Under the pieces are notes generated by a model. It saw nothing but the letters and a program-made list of their open reading frames with translations, searched no databases and had not been told where the DNA came from. The translations under genes and the position numbers were made by a program. DNA of 64,000 nt, taken from contig CAYWNA010000030.1 in NCBI GenBank assembly GCA_964459305.1, positions 1 through 64,000 of the forward strand, written 5' to 3'. Shown here in pieces: positions 45,571 through 54,548 of this stretch (its first letter is position 1; each line of letters begins with the position of its first letter). The stretch comes from CAYWNA01 sp964459305. GTDB lineage: Bacteria > Planctomycetota > Planctomycetia > Pirellulales > Pirellulaceae.

Positions 45571-48500
45571 CTACCGGGGCTGGGCCGCCACGCGCGTCTG
45601 GAACTCCGTGGGCGTCAACATCTCGGTCGTACCGGTCGGTGTTTCGATGAGATAGACGAGTTCTTCGTCGATCGTTTTCGGATCGCCGTGCAGGATTTCG
45701 CCAGCGGCGCTGAAGGTCACGGCTTTGCCGTCCGGCAGGTTCAGGGCCACCCAGAGCGGTTCGACGGGATCGGCGCGGTAGCAGCGAATCGTGCCGTCAA
45801 AGGCCGCGGTCAGGAAATGTTCGCCGTCGTGGGTCCAACAACACGCGGGGCTGACGATATGGTACTGGTAGACGCTGTGGTCCCAAACTGCCTGCAACAG
45901 TTCGCCGTCCGCGGACCACAAGGCCACTCGGCCCCAAGCGTCCACGGCCAATAACCGCGCCGCGGTGGGCTGCCAGGAAAGTGATGTTACCTTGTAGCCG
46001 TGATCGGTAAAGGGCCCATAACCATTCTCCAGCATTGTCTGCTCAATTCCTGAATCGTCGCTCAGAATGACGCCCTTGTGAACACCGATCGCGAGCTTGG
46101 CCGCTGTGGGGTGCCAAGCGACAGCGAAAGCATACGCACCATCCCTGATCTTGGTGACTTGGTTATCCTGCAGATCCCAGATGCCGACTCTGTTTGATCC
46201 GGCGATCGCGATACGCTTATCGTCAGGACTCCACGACAGGGCAAACCCAGCGTCACCCACAGATTCCGTTCGAAGCACTTCCCCCTGTGTACTCCAAATC
46301 CTCAGAAACCGGCCGTCGGTCCGCCCCTGCAGTCCCGCCAGTCGATCTCCGGTATGGTTCCACTGAAGCCACACATGATGCTCAGTATTCTGCGTGGGGA
46401 AGGTCTCGGCCAGATCACCGTCAGACCGATGGACATGAAGTCCTCCGGACAAGTCCGAAGAGGCGATTCGGCAGCCGTCCGGGTGCCAAGCGACCGAGGT
46501 AACGGCGTCGGCATGCGTATCGATCACCTGTGTCAGTCGGCCATCATCCTGCCAAAATCGCATCTGGTTACCCCCGTTACCAGACGCGATTACGCCATGG
46601 GAATTGCAGTCGGCGGACAGCACGATCGGCGCACCGAGAATCGCGCCGGCAGGTTTGCCGTCCAAGGTCCACAGTCGCAGGTTGCCATCCTTGCTCCCGG
46701 CAGTCAGAAGCAAGTCCTTGTTGGGGCTTGCAGAGACAAAGGCATTGGCTTCGAGGTAAAGGTGCTCCTTCAAGACGATCGCGTCCGAGCCGTCGAGGGG
46801 CCAGATATAGACGCCGCTGAGATAATCGCCTGCGATGATCTTCGTTCCATCGCTACTCCAGGCAACAGATTCCGAGTAAGTTTCTGTCTTGAACGTTTGA
46901 AGGACGGTGCCTTCGGTGTCCAACACGACTATCTCGTGTTTCTGATATACGGCGGAAGCCAGTCGACGACCGTCCGGATGCCAGGCAACTGCAGGGATAT
47001 ATTGGCCCGCGTGAACCTCCAGAACGCGCCATTCCGCTTCATCCAGAGACCAGAGCCTGACGGTTCCATCGGTCCCCGCCACGGCCAGCCGGTCACCTTG
47101 AGGATTCCACGCCAGGCACCGGGTTTGGGAGCCTGGGAAATCGAGCCGTTGTTTTTCCCCGTCTAGACGGTAGAGATCAATCCAGCCGGTGCTACCGCCG
47201 CTGGCTGCCGTGAGGTACTCGCCTGACGGATGCCAAGCCAGCTTCTGCGCCCCCGATGTCGGAAAGCTCCCGACCGCGGAGCCACTGTTTGTCCAGATCC
47301 GAATCGTTGAATCACCACTGGGACCCACGGAGGCCAATTGCGTACCGTCAGGGCTCCAGGCCACACTCCGAATCCTCGTCGCGGCGCCGTCGATGATCCG
47401 GACCAGCTTCAACGACTGGGCGTCGTAGATGCGGATGTGGCCGGTGGCCATGCCGCAGGCGATCTGTTTGCCGTCGGGGCTCCAGTCGGCCGATAGGATC
47501 TGACCGCGCGGGCGGGCCGTCTCCACGTTCCAGCGACCGATGCCGGGCAACTCCGCAGGTTTCGGAACGATGCCGGCCGGGAAGAGGCGTGGCACGGGCT
47601 CCTGCTGTGGCTGCTCGCCTTCCTGCGGTGGCCGGTCTCCTGACCGAGCCACTTGGTCGACCGCAGGTCTCCCTGTCTGCTTTCCTGAGACAGACACATC
47701 GGGGAGACCTTCGGTCATGGCCGCGGCGGGGTCGGGAGACCCGCGCCGAACAGCGGCTGACTTACTGTCCGCCAGCTCGTAACGCACCCGGATCGTCACT
47801 TGGCCGTTGCGTTTCATGGTGAACGAATCGGTGTTCAGCGACAGGCCGGTTCGCTCCTCCTCCAGACGCACGTCGTACTTGCCGGGCCACAGTTTGATCG
47901 TGCGGCTGGCCTTGGGATCGATGATCTCCACACCACCATCGCTTTGGACCAAGATCTTGACGTTTTCGTCTTCCGTTTCGATCACCAACCGGCCGTATTG
48001 CGTTTGGACATAGATCACGATTCCCAGAATCACGGCCGCAACGCCGCCCAGCCCCAGAGCGATCCAAACGCGCGGCGGCAGAGCACCGGCTTGTGCGAAG
48101 AAGCCTGGTTTCCGGGCATCAGAGTCGGGGCGAGCGGTGGTTCGTAGTCCCGCCTTTAGGCGGTCTTTTGAGGCTGGTTCCGTACGGGGACCGCCTGAAG
48201 GCGGGACTACGAACGGTTCTTCCTCAGATTCATGACGCGGCTCTTCTGGTTCGGGCGGCGGCCCGGTTTCTTCGGTCACGTCGGGCTGGGGATCCGCCGG
48301 TCGAGGCTGAAACGTACGCGGCGTTTGCGTATCGACCACGACGTCCTGCGCGTGTGACTGAGTGGTTTGGCTCGACGCATCCGGGTCGGGCGCGCCCGGA
48401 TGGGGGACCGACAGAAGCCCTAACAGGTCGCAGCCCTGTGCCAGCGGGGCGAGCGCCCTGGCAACTTCCGCCGCCGTGGCATAACGATCGTCGCGATCCC

Positions 48501-49650
48501 TGGCCAGCATGCGTTCCAGGATCGCGGCCAACTCGGCGGGTACATCAGCTCGCCGCTGGTGAATCGGCGGCACCGGTTTGGTGGCCAGGGCCGACAGCTT
48601 CTGCAGCGGCGTCTCGTAGCCCTGATCACCAAAGGGAGCTTTGTCGCATAACAGTTGGTACAGGGTGGCTCCCAGGCTGTAGATATCCGCTCGATGGTCC
48701 ACCTCGTGGAAATGTTCGCATTGTTCGGGCGCCATGTAGTCCAAGGTGCCCATGATCTGGCCGGTCGAAGTCAAATCGCCCACCGCCTCGAATTGCAGCC
48801 GCGCCAGACCGAGGTCGAGGATCTTGACGATTACTTTTACCCCCTCATCCCAACGCTCTGATGCCAGGGGAAAGGGAGATTGAGCGGAGACTTCTTCTTG
48901 GCCGATTGCTGCCGGCTGAACGCTGAGTGCCAACATGAGATTCGACGGTTTAATATCCCGGTGTACCATGCCGTTTTGGTGGGCGTACTGGAGACCCACT
49001 GCGGCTTGGCGGACCAGTTCGCACGCGTCGGCGATTGGCAGCGGTCCGCACCGCTTGACGATTTGGGACAGGTTCGGCCCTTCGACGTATTCCATGGCCA
49101 GGATCGGGGTTTCTTCGATCTCTCGCGCGTCGTAAGGCTGGACGATGTTCGGATGGTTCAAGCGTCCCACCGCTTTCATCTCGCGGTAGAAGCGAGCCAC
49201 GATGTCCGGGTCGTCCATGTGTTTCCAGGACAGCACCTTCAATGCCACGGTACGGTCCAGGTGGGTCTGCACGGCCTTGTACACCGTTCCCATACCGCCC
49301 GCGCCCAGCTCTTTCAGCAATTCGTACTCGCCCAACCGGCCCAGGTCTCCCGGTTCGCTGCCGGCGGGTTCGGCCGGGGCACTTTCGGAAGGAGCCGCGG
49401 CGCCGACTAGCGCTTTGGCTCGGGCAAGAGCCTCCTGGCGCTCCGGTTCGTCGCCATATTCGTCTTCCTGCACCGGCGCCGTCAACCGCGCAAGCAGCGT
49501 GTCCTCCGTATGGTCCATGGTTTCCATCACGGTTTGGCACACGGAGCACGAACTGATGTGATCGAGCAATTCATCGGCAGCATCCTCGGCCAGCGTGCCA
49601 CTGACCAATGCCAACAGATACTCACGACTGGGGCATGTCGCCTCGGTCAT
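45571..49650 (-). CDS. Transmembrane Ser/Thr kinase with zinc-finger start and WD40 repeats
   Basis: A 1359-residue sensor-like kinase. Residues 1-50 carry C6, H31, C35 and C38 (HISSCSVC), like an anti-sigma zinc finger. The kinase domain is about 108-405: LGAGGMGTVYKAV, VALKVL (K138), HRDIKPSN (230-237), DLGLA (279-283), GTLDYMAPEQ. A Pro/Glu linker leads to a membrane helix at about 529-548 (WIALGLGGVAAVILGIVIYV) and then about ten WD40 blades (715-1359; ADWSPDGKQIACG, SVAWSPDGTQLAS). Three stretches look repeat-derived: 241-275 inside the kinase, 480-505, and 633-662. It should signal with the upstream ECF sigma factor. Confidence 0.9.
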   Translation of the reverse strand: MTEATCPSREYLLALVSGTLAEDAADELLDHISSCSVCQTVMETMDHTEDTLLARLTAPVQEDEYGDEPERQEALARAKALVGAAAPSESAPAEPAGSEPGDLGRLGEYELLKELGAGGMGTVYKAVQTHLDRTVALKVLSWKHMDDPDIVARFYREMKAVGRLNHPNIVQPYDAREIEETPILAMEYVEGPNLSQIVKRCGPLPIADACELVRQAAVGLQYAHQNGMVHRDIKPSNLMLALSVQPAAIGQEEVSAQSPFPLASERWDEGVKVIVKILDLGLARLQFEAVGDLTSTGQIMGTLDYMAPEQCEHFHEVDHRADIYSLGATLYQLLCDKAPFGDQGYETPLQKLSALATKPVPPIHQRRADVPAELAAILERMLARDRDDRYATAAEVARALAPLAQGCDLLGLLSVPHPGAPDPDASSQTTQSHAQDVVVDTQTPRTFQPRPADPQPDVTEETGPPPEPEEPRHESEEEPFVVPPSGGPRTEPASKDRLKAGLRTTARPDSDARKPGFFAQAGALPPRVWIALGLGGVAAVILGIVIYVQTQYGRLVIETEDENVKILVQSDGGVEIIDPKASRTIKLWPGKYDVRLEEERTGLSLNTDSFTMKRNGQVTIRVRYELADSKSAAVRRGSPDPAAAMTEGLPDVSVSGKQTGRPAVDQVARSGDRPPQEGEQPQQEPVPRLFPAGIVPKPAELPGIGRWNVETARPRGQILSADWSPDGKQIACGMATGHIRIYDAQSLKLVRIIDGAATRIRSVAWSPDGTQLASVGPSGDSTIRIWTNSGSAVGSFPTSGAQKLAWHPSGEYLTAASGGSTGWIDLYRLDGEKQRLDFPGSQTRCLAWNPQGDRLAVAGTDGTVRLWSLDEAEWRVLEVHAGQYIPAVAWHPDGRRLASAVYQKHEIVVLDTEGTVLQTFKTETYSESVAWSSDGTKIIAGDYLSGVYIWPLDGSDAIVLKEHLYLEANAFVSASPNKDLLLTAGSKDGNLRLWTLDGKPAGAILGAPIVLSADCNSHGVIASGNGGNQMRFWQDDGRLTQVIDTHADAVTSVAWHPDGCRIASSDLSGGLHVHRSDGDLAETFPTQNTEHHVWLQWNHTGDRLAGLQGRTDGRFLRIWSTQGEVLRTESVGDAGFALSWSPDDKRIAIAGSNRVGIWDLQDNQVTKIRDGAYAFAVAWHPTAAKLAIGVHKGVILSDDSGIEQTMLENGYGPFTDHGYKVTSLSWQPTAARLLAVDAWGRVALWSADGELLQAVWDHSVYQYHIVSPACCWTHDGEHFLTAAFDGTIRCYRADPVEPLWVALNLPDGKAVTFSAAGEILHGDPKTIDEELVYLIETPTGTTEMLTPTEFQTRVAAQPR
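47665..47710. repeat. Palindrome inside kinase coding sequence (juxta-membrane)
   Basis: Arms aggtctccc (47665-47673) and gggagacct (47702-47710) pair, with an inner tgtct/agaca pairing. It encodes part of the Gly/Asp/Pro-rich stretch at about residues 633-662, after the membrane helix. It has no domain-like features, which suggests an inserted repeat read as protein. Confidence 0.65.
48141..48213. repeat. REP-like 25-bp palindrome read in frame in the kinase linker
   Basis: Arms 48141-48165 and 48189-48213 (gtagtcccgcctttaggcgg type) pair over 25 bases with one mismatch and a 23-base loop. In the protein this becomes FVVPPSGGPRT then KDRLKAGLRTT. The reading frame stays open through it. Confidence 0.82.
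48838..48877. repeat. Repeat-like insert within the kinase catalytic domain
   Basis: Sequence of the type cccctcatcccaacgctctg to ccaggggaaaggga. It encodes the SPFPLASERWDEGVK part of a roughly 35-residue extra loop between the HRDIKPSN catalytic loop and DLG. Normal kinases have only a few residues there. The pairing is imperfect, so its identity as a repeat is tentative. Confidence 0.5.
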
Positions 49651-49703
49651 TCAATTGACTCCTAAACGCGGCTAAGAGGGCTGCACCGTGGCAGCCACCA
49701 CTA

Positions 49704-49778
49704 GTTTGACCGCAAGCCGGAGGCGTGCGCGAAGGAGGGTGCCATGCGGCCGCGCACGCCTCCGGCTTGCGGTTAAAC
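49704..49778. repeat. 28-bp inverted repeat, TTTAACCGC family
   Basis: Arms at 49704-49731 and 49751-49778 (gtttgaccgcaagccggagg type) pair with one mismatch around a 19-base loop. It lies just upstream of the kinase start (49650) and shares outer ends with the elements at 9324 and 22351. Confidence 0.85.
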
Positions 49779-49989
49779 GAAGATTCTCCATGACTGCAAA
49801 TGCCGGTTTTAATTTCGGACACGCTCCCCAGCACTGGTGCTGCGCGTGTTCCCACACCCTCTACAAGAACAACGCAACGATTCAAGGCGATTTTTGGAGT
49901 ATTTTCCAGACGGGCATTCCAAGGGGGGGGGTGAAGCCTTCATCTTGAAAGTCTCGTGCGTTCGTGTCGGTTATGTTTCGCGGTGGGAT

Positions 49990-50240
49990 CGTTTCAGCCC
50001 CGTTCTACGGGGCTTCTCCGCGCCAGCGGTCTTAGGCCCGACCGTTTACGGCGGGTCGTCGCGAGCGTGGGTCCGTGGTTCTCCAGTCCCGTTCACGGGG
50101 CTTCTCGCGGTCAGGCTTGAGCTCGCCTCAAAAAGGGGCTGAAGCCAAAGAAAAGCCCCGTGAACGGGACTGCAGGCCATGCGTTCGACGCTCTGGCCAC
50201 CCCGGCATCAATGCCGGGGCTACGACCGCTAACGCGGGCA
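49990..50240. repeat. Stack of GC-rich palindromes between sigma factor and kinase
   Basis: The gap has several hairpins: perfect 20-base arms at 50084-50103/50153-50172 (cagtcccgttcacggggctt), 9-base arms at 50200-50208/50211-50219 (ccccggcat), and a weak relative of the RAYT flank (cttaggcccgaccgtttacg at 50031-50050). No gene lies in 49651-50247. The leader of the kinase mRNA would be heavily folded. Confidence 0.75.
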
Positions 50241-50247
50241 AGCCCGG

Positions 50248-50886
50248 TCAACCGGGCTGATCCATCAGATCGTTCAGTTCCTGGCGGAGCATGCGCAGGA
50301 CGCGATATTTCGCCTCGTATACTGTGCGCACGTTCATATCCAGCTCTTCGGCCACCTCGGCGGCCGTACGCCCGTCGACGGCAAGACTCCAGAAAGCCCG
50401 CCACGTTCGCTCCTCGACACCGGCCCGCACCAGTTCCAGCGCGCGATGCTCCAGACCGTTGTCCGCGGCAGCTTCCGGATCGTCCGGGGACGGCTCGGCG
50501 AGGGAATCGGGAATCTGAGCCATTCGTTCTTGGGCCTTGGTCCCGCCTTGCGCTTCTGGTCGGGCCCCACGACGGCGAAAATGGTCGCGGACTTTGTTCC
50601 GGGTGATCGTCCACAACCACCCGCGGAAGCTATCGCCCGGTCGATCGCGTCGGAAATCGGCCACATTCGCCGCGACAGCAATAAAGACCTCTTGAAACAC
50701 ATCCGCCGCTTCGTCAGAGCGGATTCCTGACTGCCGGCTCCACTGATAAACGAGTGGTCCATACAGGTCGACCAACCGCTGCCAAGCCTCCGCGTCTCGA
50801 TCTTTGACTCGCGCAATCAGACTGGTCGAGGTGGACATCGGGTCATCGGGTTCGGGGCGTTGTTCCATGTTCACGTTGGCAGTCAT
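50248..50886 (-). CDS. ECF-type RNA polymerase sigma factor
   Basis: About 212 residues from the ATG at 50886. Region 2 reads LVDLYGPLVYQWSRQSGIRSDE then ADVFQEVFIAV and FRGWLWTITRNKVRDHFRR. Region 4 is about 145-205, with EERTWRAFWSLAVDGRTAAE and VAEELDMNVRTVYEAKYRVL. The open frame reaches 50964, but that extension runs into a palindrome. It lies upstream of the zinc-finger kinase on the same strand. Pairing of ECF sigma factors with Ser/Thr kinases is an established planctomycete pattern in which phosphorylation replaces an anti-sigma factor; direct action here is inferred. Confidence 0.92.
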   Translation of the reverse strand: MTANVNMEQRPEPDDPMSTSTSLIARVKDRDAEAWQRLVDLYGPLVYQWSRQSGIRSDEAADVFQEVFIAVAANVADFRRDRPGDSFRGWLWTITRNKVRDHFRRRGARPEAQGGTKAQERMAQIPDSLAEPSPDDPEAAADNGLEHRALELVRAGVEERTWRAFWSLAVDGRTAAEVAEELDMNVRTVYEAKYRVLRMLRQELNDLMDQPG

Positions 50887-50926
50887 CAAGGGGATTAGTC
50901 GGGCAGCGCCACTTTGGCGTCCTATA

Positions 50927-50989
50927 GTAACCCGAAGCGTGAGCGAGGGAATACGTTGCGGCAAATTCCTTGCTTACGCTTCGGGTTAC
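50927..50989. repeat. Inverted repeat upstream of the sigma factor
   Basis: Arms of about 24 bases (gtaacccgaagcgtgagcga from 50927, complement ending at 50989) pair with a few mismatches. It overlaps the proposed N-terminal extension of the sigma gene, which supports the later start. Confidence 0.7.
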
Positions 50990-51150
50990 CATTTCGCGAA
51001 CCTTTCGCCCACCGTGACGCTGTTCAATTAGTGTGTTGGATGCCAAAAGACGGTTTGGCGCCAAACGAGACTCTAGTGTAATCCGAACAGGTGGTAACTG
51101 ACAATCAAGGGGATTGGCTGTTTTCGGCCGGATTCCAAGTCCGTCACTTG

Positions 51151-51217
51151 GTAGCTGAATTCGCCAGAATTTGGATTGGAGACGTCGGTCCGTCTGAATT
51201 CTGGCGACTTCAGCTAC
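51151..51217. repeat. 21-bp inverted repeat
   Basis: Arms 51151-51171 and 51197-51217 (gtagctgaattcgccagaatt) pair with one mismatch over a 25-base loop. The gap 50990-51403 holds this element and otherwise nothing recognisable except the ribosome site of the next gene. Confidence 0.75.
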
Positions 51218-51403
51218 GTGCCAGAAAGACTTGCCGCACGCGATCGGCAGACCCTGATACCATCAAAAAAGCCCGCTCGTTTGGCCCGACTGGTCGTGGA
51301 TCTTCGCATACACACGGCCTTGTCTCTCTGGTATGAGTATCCGGGTAAAGCAAACGCATAAGGATTCCGAACTCCGTCAACGAATAACGAGGAGACCTTT
51401 GCT

Positions 51404-51655
51404 GTGAGCGACGATCTATCGCCTGTCGACGCATTACCGTACGCCGCCGAGGCCGTACTGAGAAGGAAACTGATCTTCAAGGAGGTCAAGCTGATTCGAC
51501 AATACTACGACGAGGCTGTCGGCACCTCGTACAGCCGAGGTCAAGCGGCTCTGAGGAGATTCACGGGCCTGAGCCCCGAAGAACTCAAGGAGCGGGCGGA
51601 GAACTGGCAAGATACTCAGCAATTGTCGCAACAGACTCTGAAGTGGATGGTGTAA
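51404..51655 (+). CDS. Small hypothetical protein, 83 aa
   Basis: It starts at a GTG at 51404 with GAGGAG nine bases upstream. It is mostly helical and charged (EAVLRRKLIFKEVKLIRQYY; LSPEELKERAENWQDTQQLS) and ends in LKWMV. There is no signal peptide or membrane segment. The family is not recognised. It is an isolated short gene between the repeats and the sulfatase. Confidence 0.6.
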   Translation: MSDDLSPVDALPYAAEAVLRRKLIFKEVKLIRQYYDEAVGTSYSRGQAALRRFTGLSPEELKERAENWQDTQQLSQQTLKWMV

Positions 51656-51831
51656 CGGCAAGACACCACACCCTTCCCAGGGCTCGGCGACTCTCGTCGC
51701 CTCACCCTGGCTGACGCAAGACCGTGCCGTCGGCATTGAAAAGCGAAAACGTCACTCCATCCAGGGGTGGTGCTTTGGACACTGAAGCCTCAGAACGGCG
51801 CGAACCTTGGCCACGTGGCACGACGCTCTAC

Positions 51832-53721
51832 TCAATCTGTCAGTCTCGCCGGCAGATAATCGACCATGCGGTTCAGGTAGTCGGCGGGATAGATGGCCTT
51901 TATAGAAGCTCCCTTGATCGCTGATAGGGCCGGCCGGGCGTCGTCGCTCATTCGGTAGAGTACGTTCATCGCTCGAAGTCGTACGAACGGCGTTGGGTGC
52001 GCGAGTGCCTCGATCAGCGACGTTCGAGCGCGATCCACCTGACCCAGTTGATACAGTCCCTCCGCGGCGGCGACGCGGACCAGCGGCGAGTCGTCTGCGA
52101 GCGACTTCTCCATGGCTGGCTCGGCCGGTTGAGCCTGCCGGCCGAGCATCACCAGTCCGAGCGTTGCCCACCAGCGGACTATCGGCTCGTCGTCATCGAG
52201 CAGATCGAGTAGCTTCGGCAGATTGCCTGCGTCTTTTTCGCCGGCCAACTCGGCCACAGGCAGGATGCGCCGCAACGGATATCTGTCTTCGCACTGGCCG
52301 ACTTCGTATTGGGTCGAACCTTCGGCGCGGCGGTGCATCTCGTACTCGCTTGAGAGGCCCAGATCGCGGGTGCGAAGTTGCCAGTCGTGGAGTTCCTGCC
52401 GCATGCGGCGAAGCACGTCGGCTCGGTTCGGATCGTCGGCCAGGTTGTGGATCATGTGTGGATCGGCTTCCAGGTCGTACAACTCCTCGGTCGGCTTGGG
52501 CTGGAAGTAGCGATCCTGGATTGGGGTCAGCTTGTCTTGCTCGTGCAATCGGGTCCACACCTGTGCTGTGGGCATCTTCAGCGTGTAGCTGCAAAACGGC
52601 GCCCATGAAAGGTGCGGCATAAAGTTGCGATGGTACTGGTATTGCTTGTCTCGGACGACACGGATGGTCTCATGCCACTCGGCCATGCGGTCACGAATGG
52701 CAAAGGCATAACGCCGTGGTGGCTGGATTTGCTCGCCCAGAAACGCCTTGCCTTGCATGTGTTCCGGTATGTCGACGCCAACCAGCGAGAGCAGCGTGGG
52801 CGGGAAGTCGACGAAACTGACCAGCCGGTCGGTCACCGTGCCCGGTTCGCTCGGCGCCAACCGCCGATGTCGTTCCGGAAAGCGGATGATCAGCGGTACG
52901 CGGAGGCCCCAGTCCCAAACCCATTTCTTGCACATCGGCAGGCCAACGCCGTGGTCGGAGTAGTAGAAGACGATGGTGTCTTTGGCGACGTCCGCCTCTG
53001 CGAGCTCTTTCAGCCGGTCGGCGATCCAGTGGTCCAGCGCCGTGATATTGTCGTGGTAGTTGGCCCAGTCCCGGCGGACTTCGGGCGTATCCGGATGGAA
53101 AGGCGGCACGGGCGCTTTGTCCGGATCGTGGAGTTCATCTTCGCTGAGCGTAGCGGCATGGCGGCCGTGGTTCGCTTCCCAGATCTGGCTTTCATGCGTG
53201 CCTGTGTAGTTGAACACAGCGAAAAACGGCTGCCCCGGTTTGCGATTTCGCCAATGGGCTTGGCGCGAGCACTCGTCCCACGCTTCGCGGGGCGTGGGAA
53301 AGTTGTAGTCGGTCTTGACGTTGTTAGTACAGTAGTAGCCGGCCTCGCGAAGCGACTGGCTGTAGGTGAGGATCGAATCGGGGAGCCGGATACGGCTGCG
53401 CATGTCTTGCGATCCGATCGTCGAGGAATACATACCGGTGATCAGGCACGAGCGGTTGACTGCACACACACCGCAGATGCCCACCGCCTGCGTGTACCGG
53501 ACGCCCTCTTTGGCAAGCCGGTCGAGGTTTGGCGTAATAGCGTAGTCGTCGCCGTAGCAGCCGAGATTCGGGCTGATGTCCTCGCAAGTCAGCCAGAGGA
53601 CGTTGGGACGCTCGTCGGCGGCCCGCGCCGAAGTGATCGACAGCGAAGCAAACGCTGTGACACTGAAAAAGAGGACGCACAATATCATCTTAGGACCCAG
53701 CGTCGCGGTATTCGTACTCAT
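51832..53721 (-). CDS. Secreted S1 sulfatase with C-terminal HEAT repeats
   Basis: A 629-residue protein; the ATG at 53721 follows a strong GGAGGAGG. Signal peptide to about residue 34, then NVLWLTCEDISPNLGCYGDD. The formylglycine motif is C86-A-V-N-R90 (usual form CxPxR or CxAxR), followed by SCLITG. YYSDHG contains the second metal ligand. After about residue 475 come two to four HEAT-like repeats (PIVRWWATLGLVMLG; PLVRVAAAEGLYQLG; PFVRLRAMNVLYRMS) that may bind partners. The extended frame upstream to 53877 is discarded as non-coding. Confidence 0.92.
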   Translation of the reverse strand: MSTNTATLGPKMILCVLFFSVTAFASLSITSARAADERPNVLWLTCEDISPNLGCYGDDYAITPNLDRLAKEGVRYTQAVGICGVCAVNRSCLITGMYSSTIGSQDMRSRIRLPDSILTYSQSLREAGYYCTNNVKTDYNFPTPREAWDECSRQAHWRNRKPGQPFFAVFNYTGTHESQIWEANHGRHAATLSEDELHDPDKAPVPPFHPDTPEVRRDWANYHDNITALDHWIADRLKELAEADVAKDTIVFYYSDHGVGLPMCKKWVWDWGLRVPLIIRFPERHRRLAPSEPGTVTDRLVSFVDFPPTLLSLVGVDIPEHMQGKAFLGEQIQPPRRYAFAIRDRMAEWHETIRVVRDKQYQYHRNFMPHLSWAPFCSYTLKMPTAQVWTRLHEQDKLTPIQDRYFQPKPTEELYDLEADPHMIHNLADDPNRADVLRRMRQELHDWQLRTRDLGLSSEYEMHRRAEGSTQYEVGQCEDRYPLRRILPVAELAGEKDAGNLPKLLDLLDDDEPIVRWWATLGLVMLGRQAQPAEPAMEKSLADDSPLVRVAAAEGLYQLGQVDRARTSLIEALAHPTPFVRLRAMNVLYRMSDDARPALSAIKGASIKAIYPADYLNRMVDYLPARLTD

Positions 53722-54088
53722 GGTTCCTCCTCCGGTTAGGTTCGTCGACGTAACGTCTTGCTCCAATTCCCACTCAGGGCGTTTGCCTAGTGACACGAAA
53801 ACACTATGCTGTCGTGCAGCCGTGTGCAATAGGTCCTTGGGTTTCGGCTGATCGTCCAGCGAAGGAGAGAGCCTCACGCCGTCGTTTCACGGCGAGCAGC
53901 GGGACGGGCACGACCTGCTCTGCTGGGAACATCTCGGCAACAAAGCCGTCCGTCAAGGCCGATGGAAGCCAGTTGGCCGGGCCGATCCGTCGGAACCGGC
54001 CCACAGCTTGTTGACCTCGACGTACTGGAAGCGGCCGGCAACAAGGATTGTCCAACTTCTTGGATACTGCAATCGAAAGGAGATGACG
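53722..54088. other. Intergenic region without a gene
   Basis: About 365 bases between divergent genes. No conserved frame or long palindrome was found. It ends in AAAGGAG at 54076-54082, the ribosome site of the next gene. Confidence 0.5.
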
Positions 54089-54502
54089 ATGACTTGGGTT
54101 TGCGATCCTCACACCGGCGGCGTGAAAATTCCGCGGCCGCTGCAAGAACGGATTCGCCGTCGCATTTTGACGTATGCCGAAGAAAACTACACGGGCAAAT
54201 ACACACGTCTGGAAATCCGGTTTCGTAACCAGTTCTGTTACGTTGATGCCTACACGGAACCGTATGTCCTCGACGACTGGCCCGACAGCATGCCCGAAAG
54301 CCGGGAGGAATACATCGAACGTCTACGTAATACGCCAACCCACCTTTGCCGTCTGCGCCACTTTGCCGAAGATCGTTGGAGCTTGGCCTGCTATTCCTAT
54401 GCCCACAACACCTACGAACCGTGCGTGCTGCCCACCGGGCAATTCGAGTGCACGCCCGAAGAAGGCTTCGATGTGGGCGCCATGTTTCATCTGGTTGATT
54501 GA
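54089..54502 (+). CDS. Conserved hypothetical protein, 137 aa
   Basis: It starts at the ATG at 54089, six bases after AAAGGAG; an ATG at 54083 is too close. The sequence MTWVCDPHTGGVKIP, then ENYTGKYTRLEIRFRNQFCYVD, PESREEYIERLRNTPTHLCRLRH and EEGFDVGA belongs to a family of short cytosolic proteins of unknown function that I recognise only by pattern. It is Tyr- and Arg-rich with four scattered cysteines. It converges on the LamG/BNR gene. Confidence 0.7.
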   Translation: MTWVCDPHTGGVKIPRPLQERIRRRILTYAEENYTGKYTRLEIRFRNQFCYVDAYTEPYVLDDWPDSMPESREEYIERLRNTPTHLCRLRHFAEDRWSLACYSYAHNTYEPCVLPTGQFECTPEEGFDVGAMFHLVD

Positions 54503-54548
54503 GAACGGGGCGTGCAAGACCCGGCCCGGCCCATGCTTTGCCGACAGC

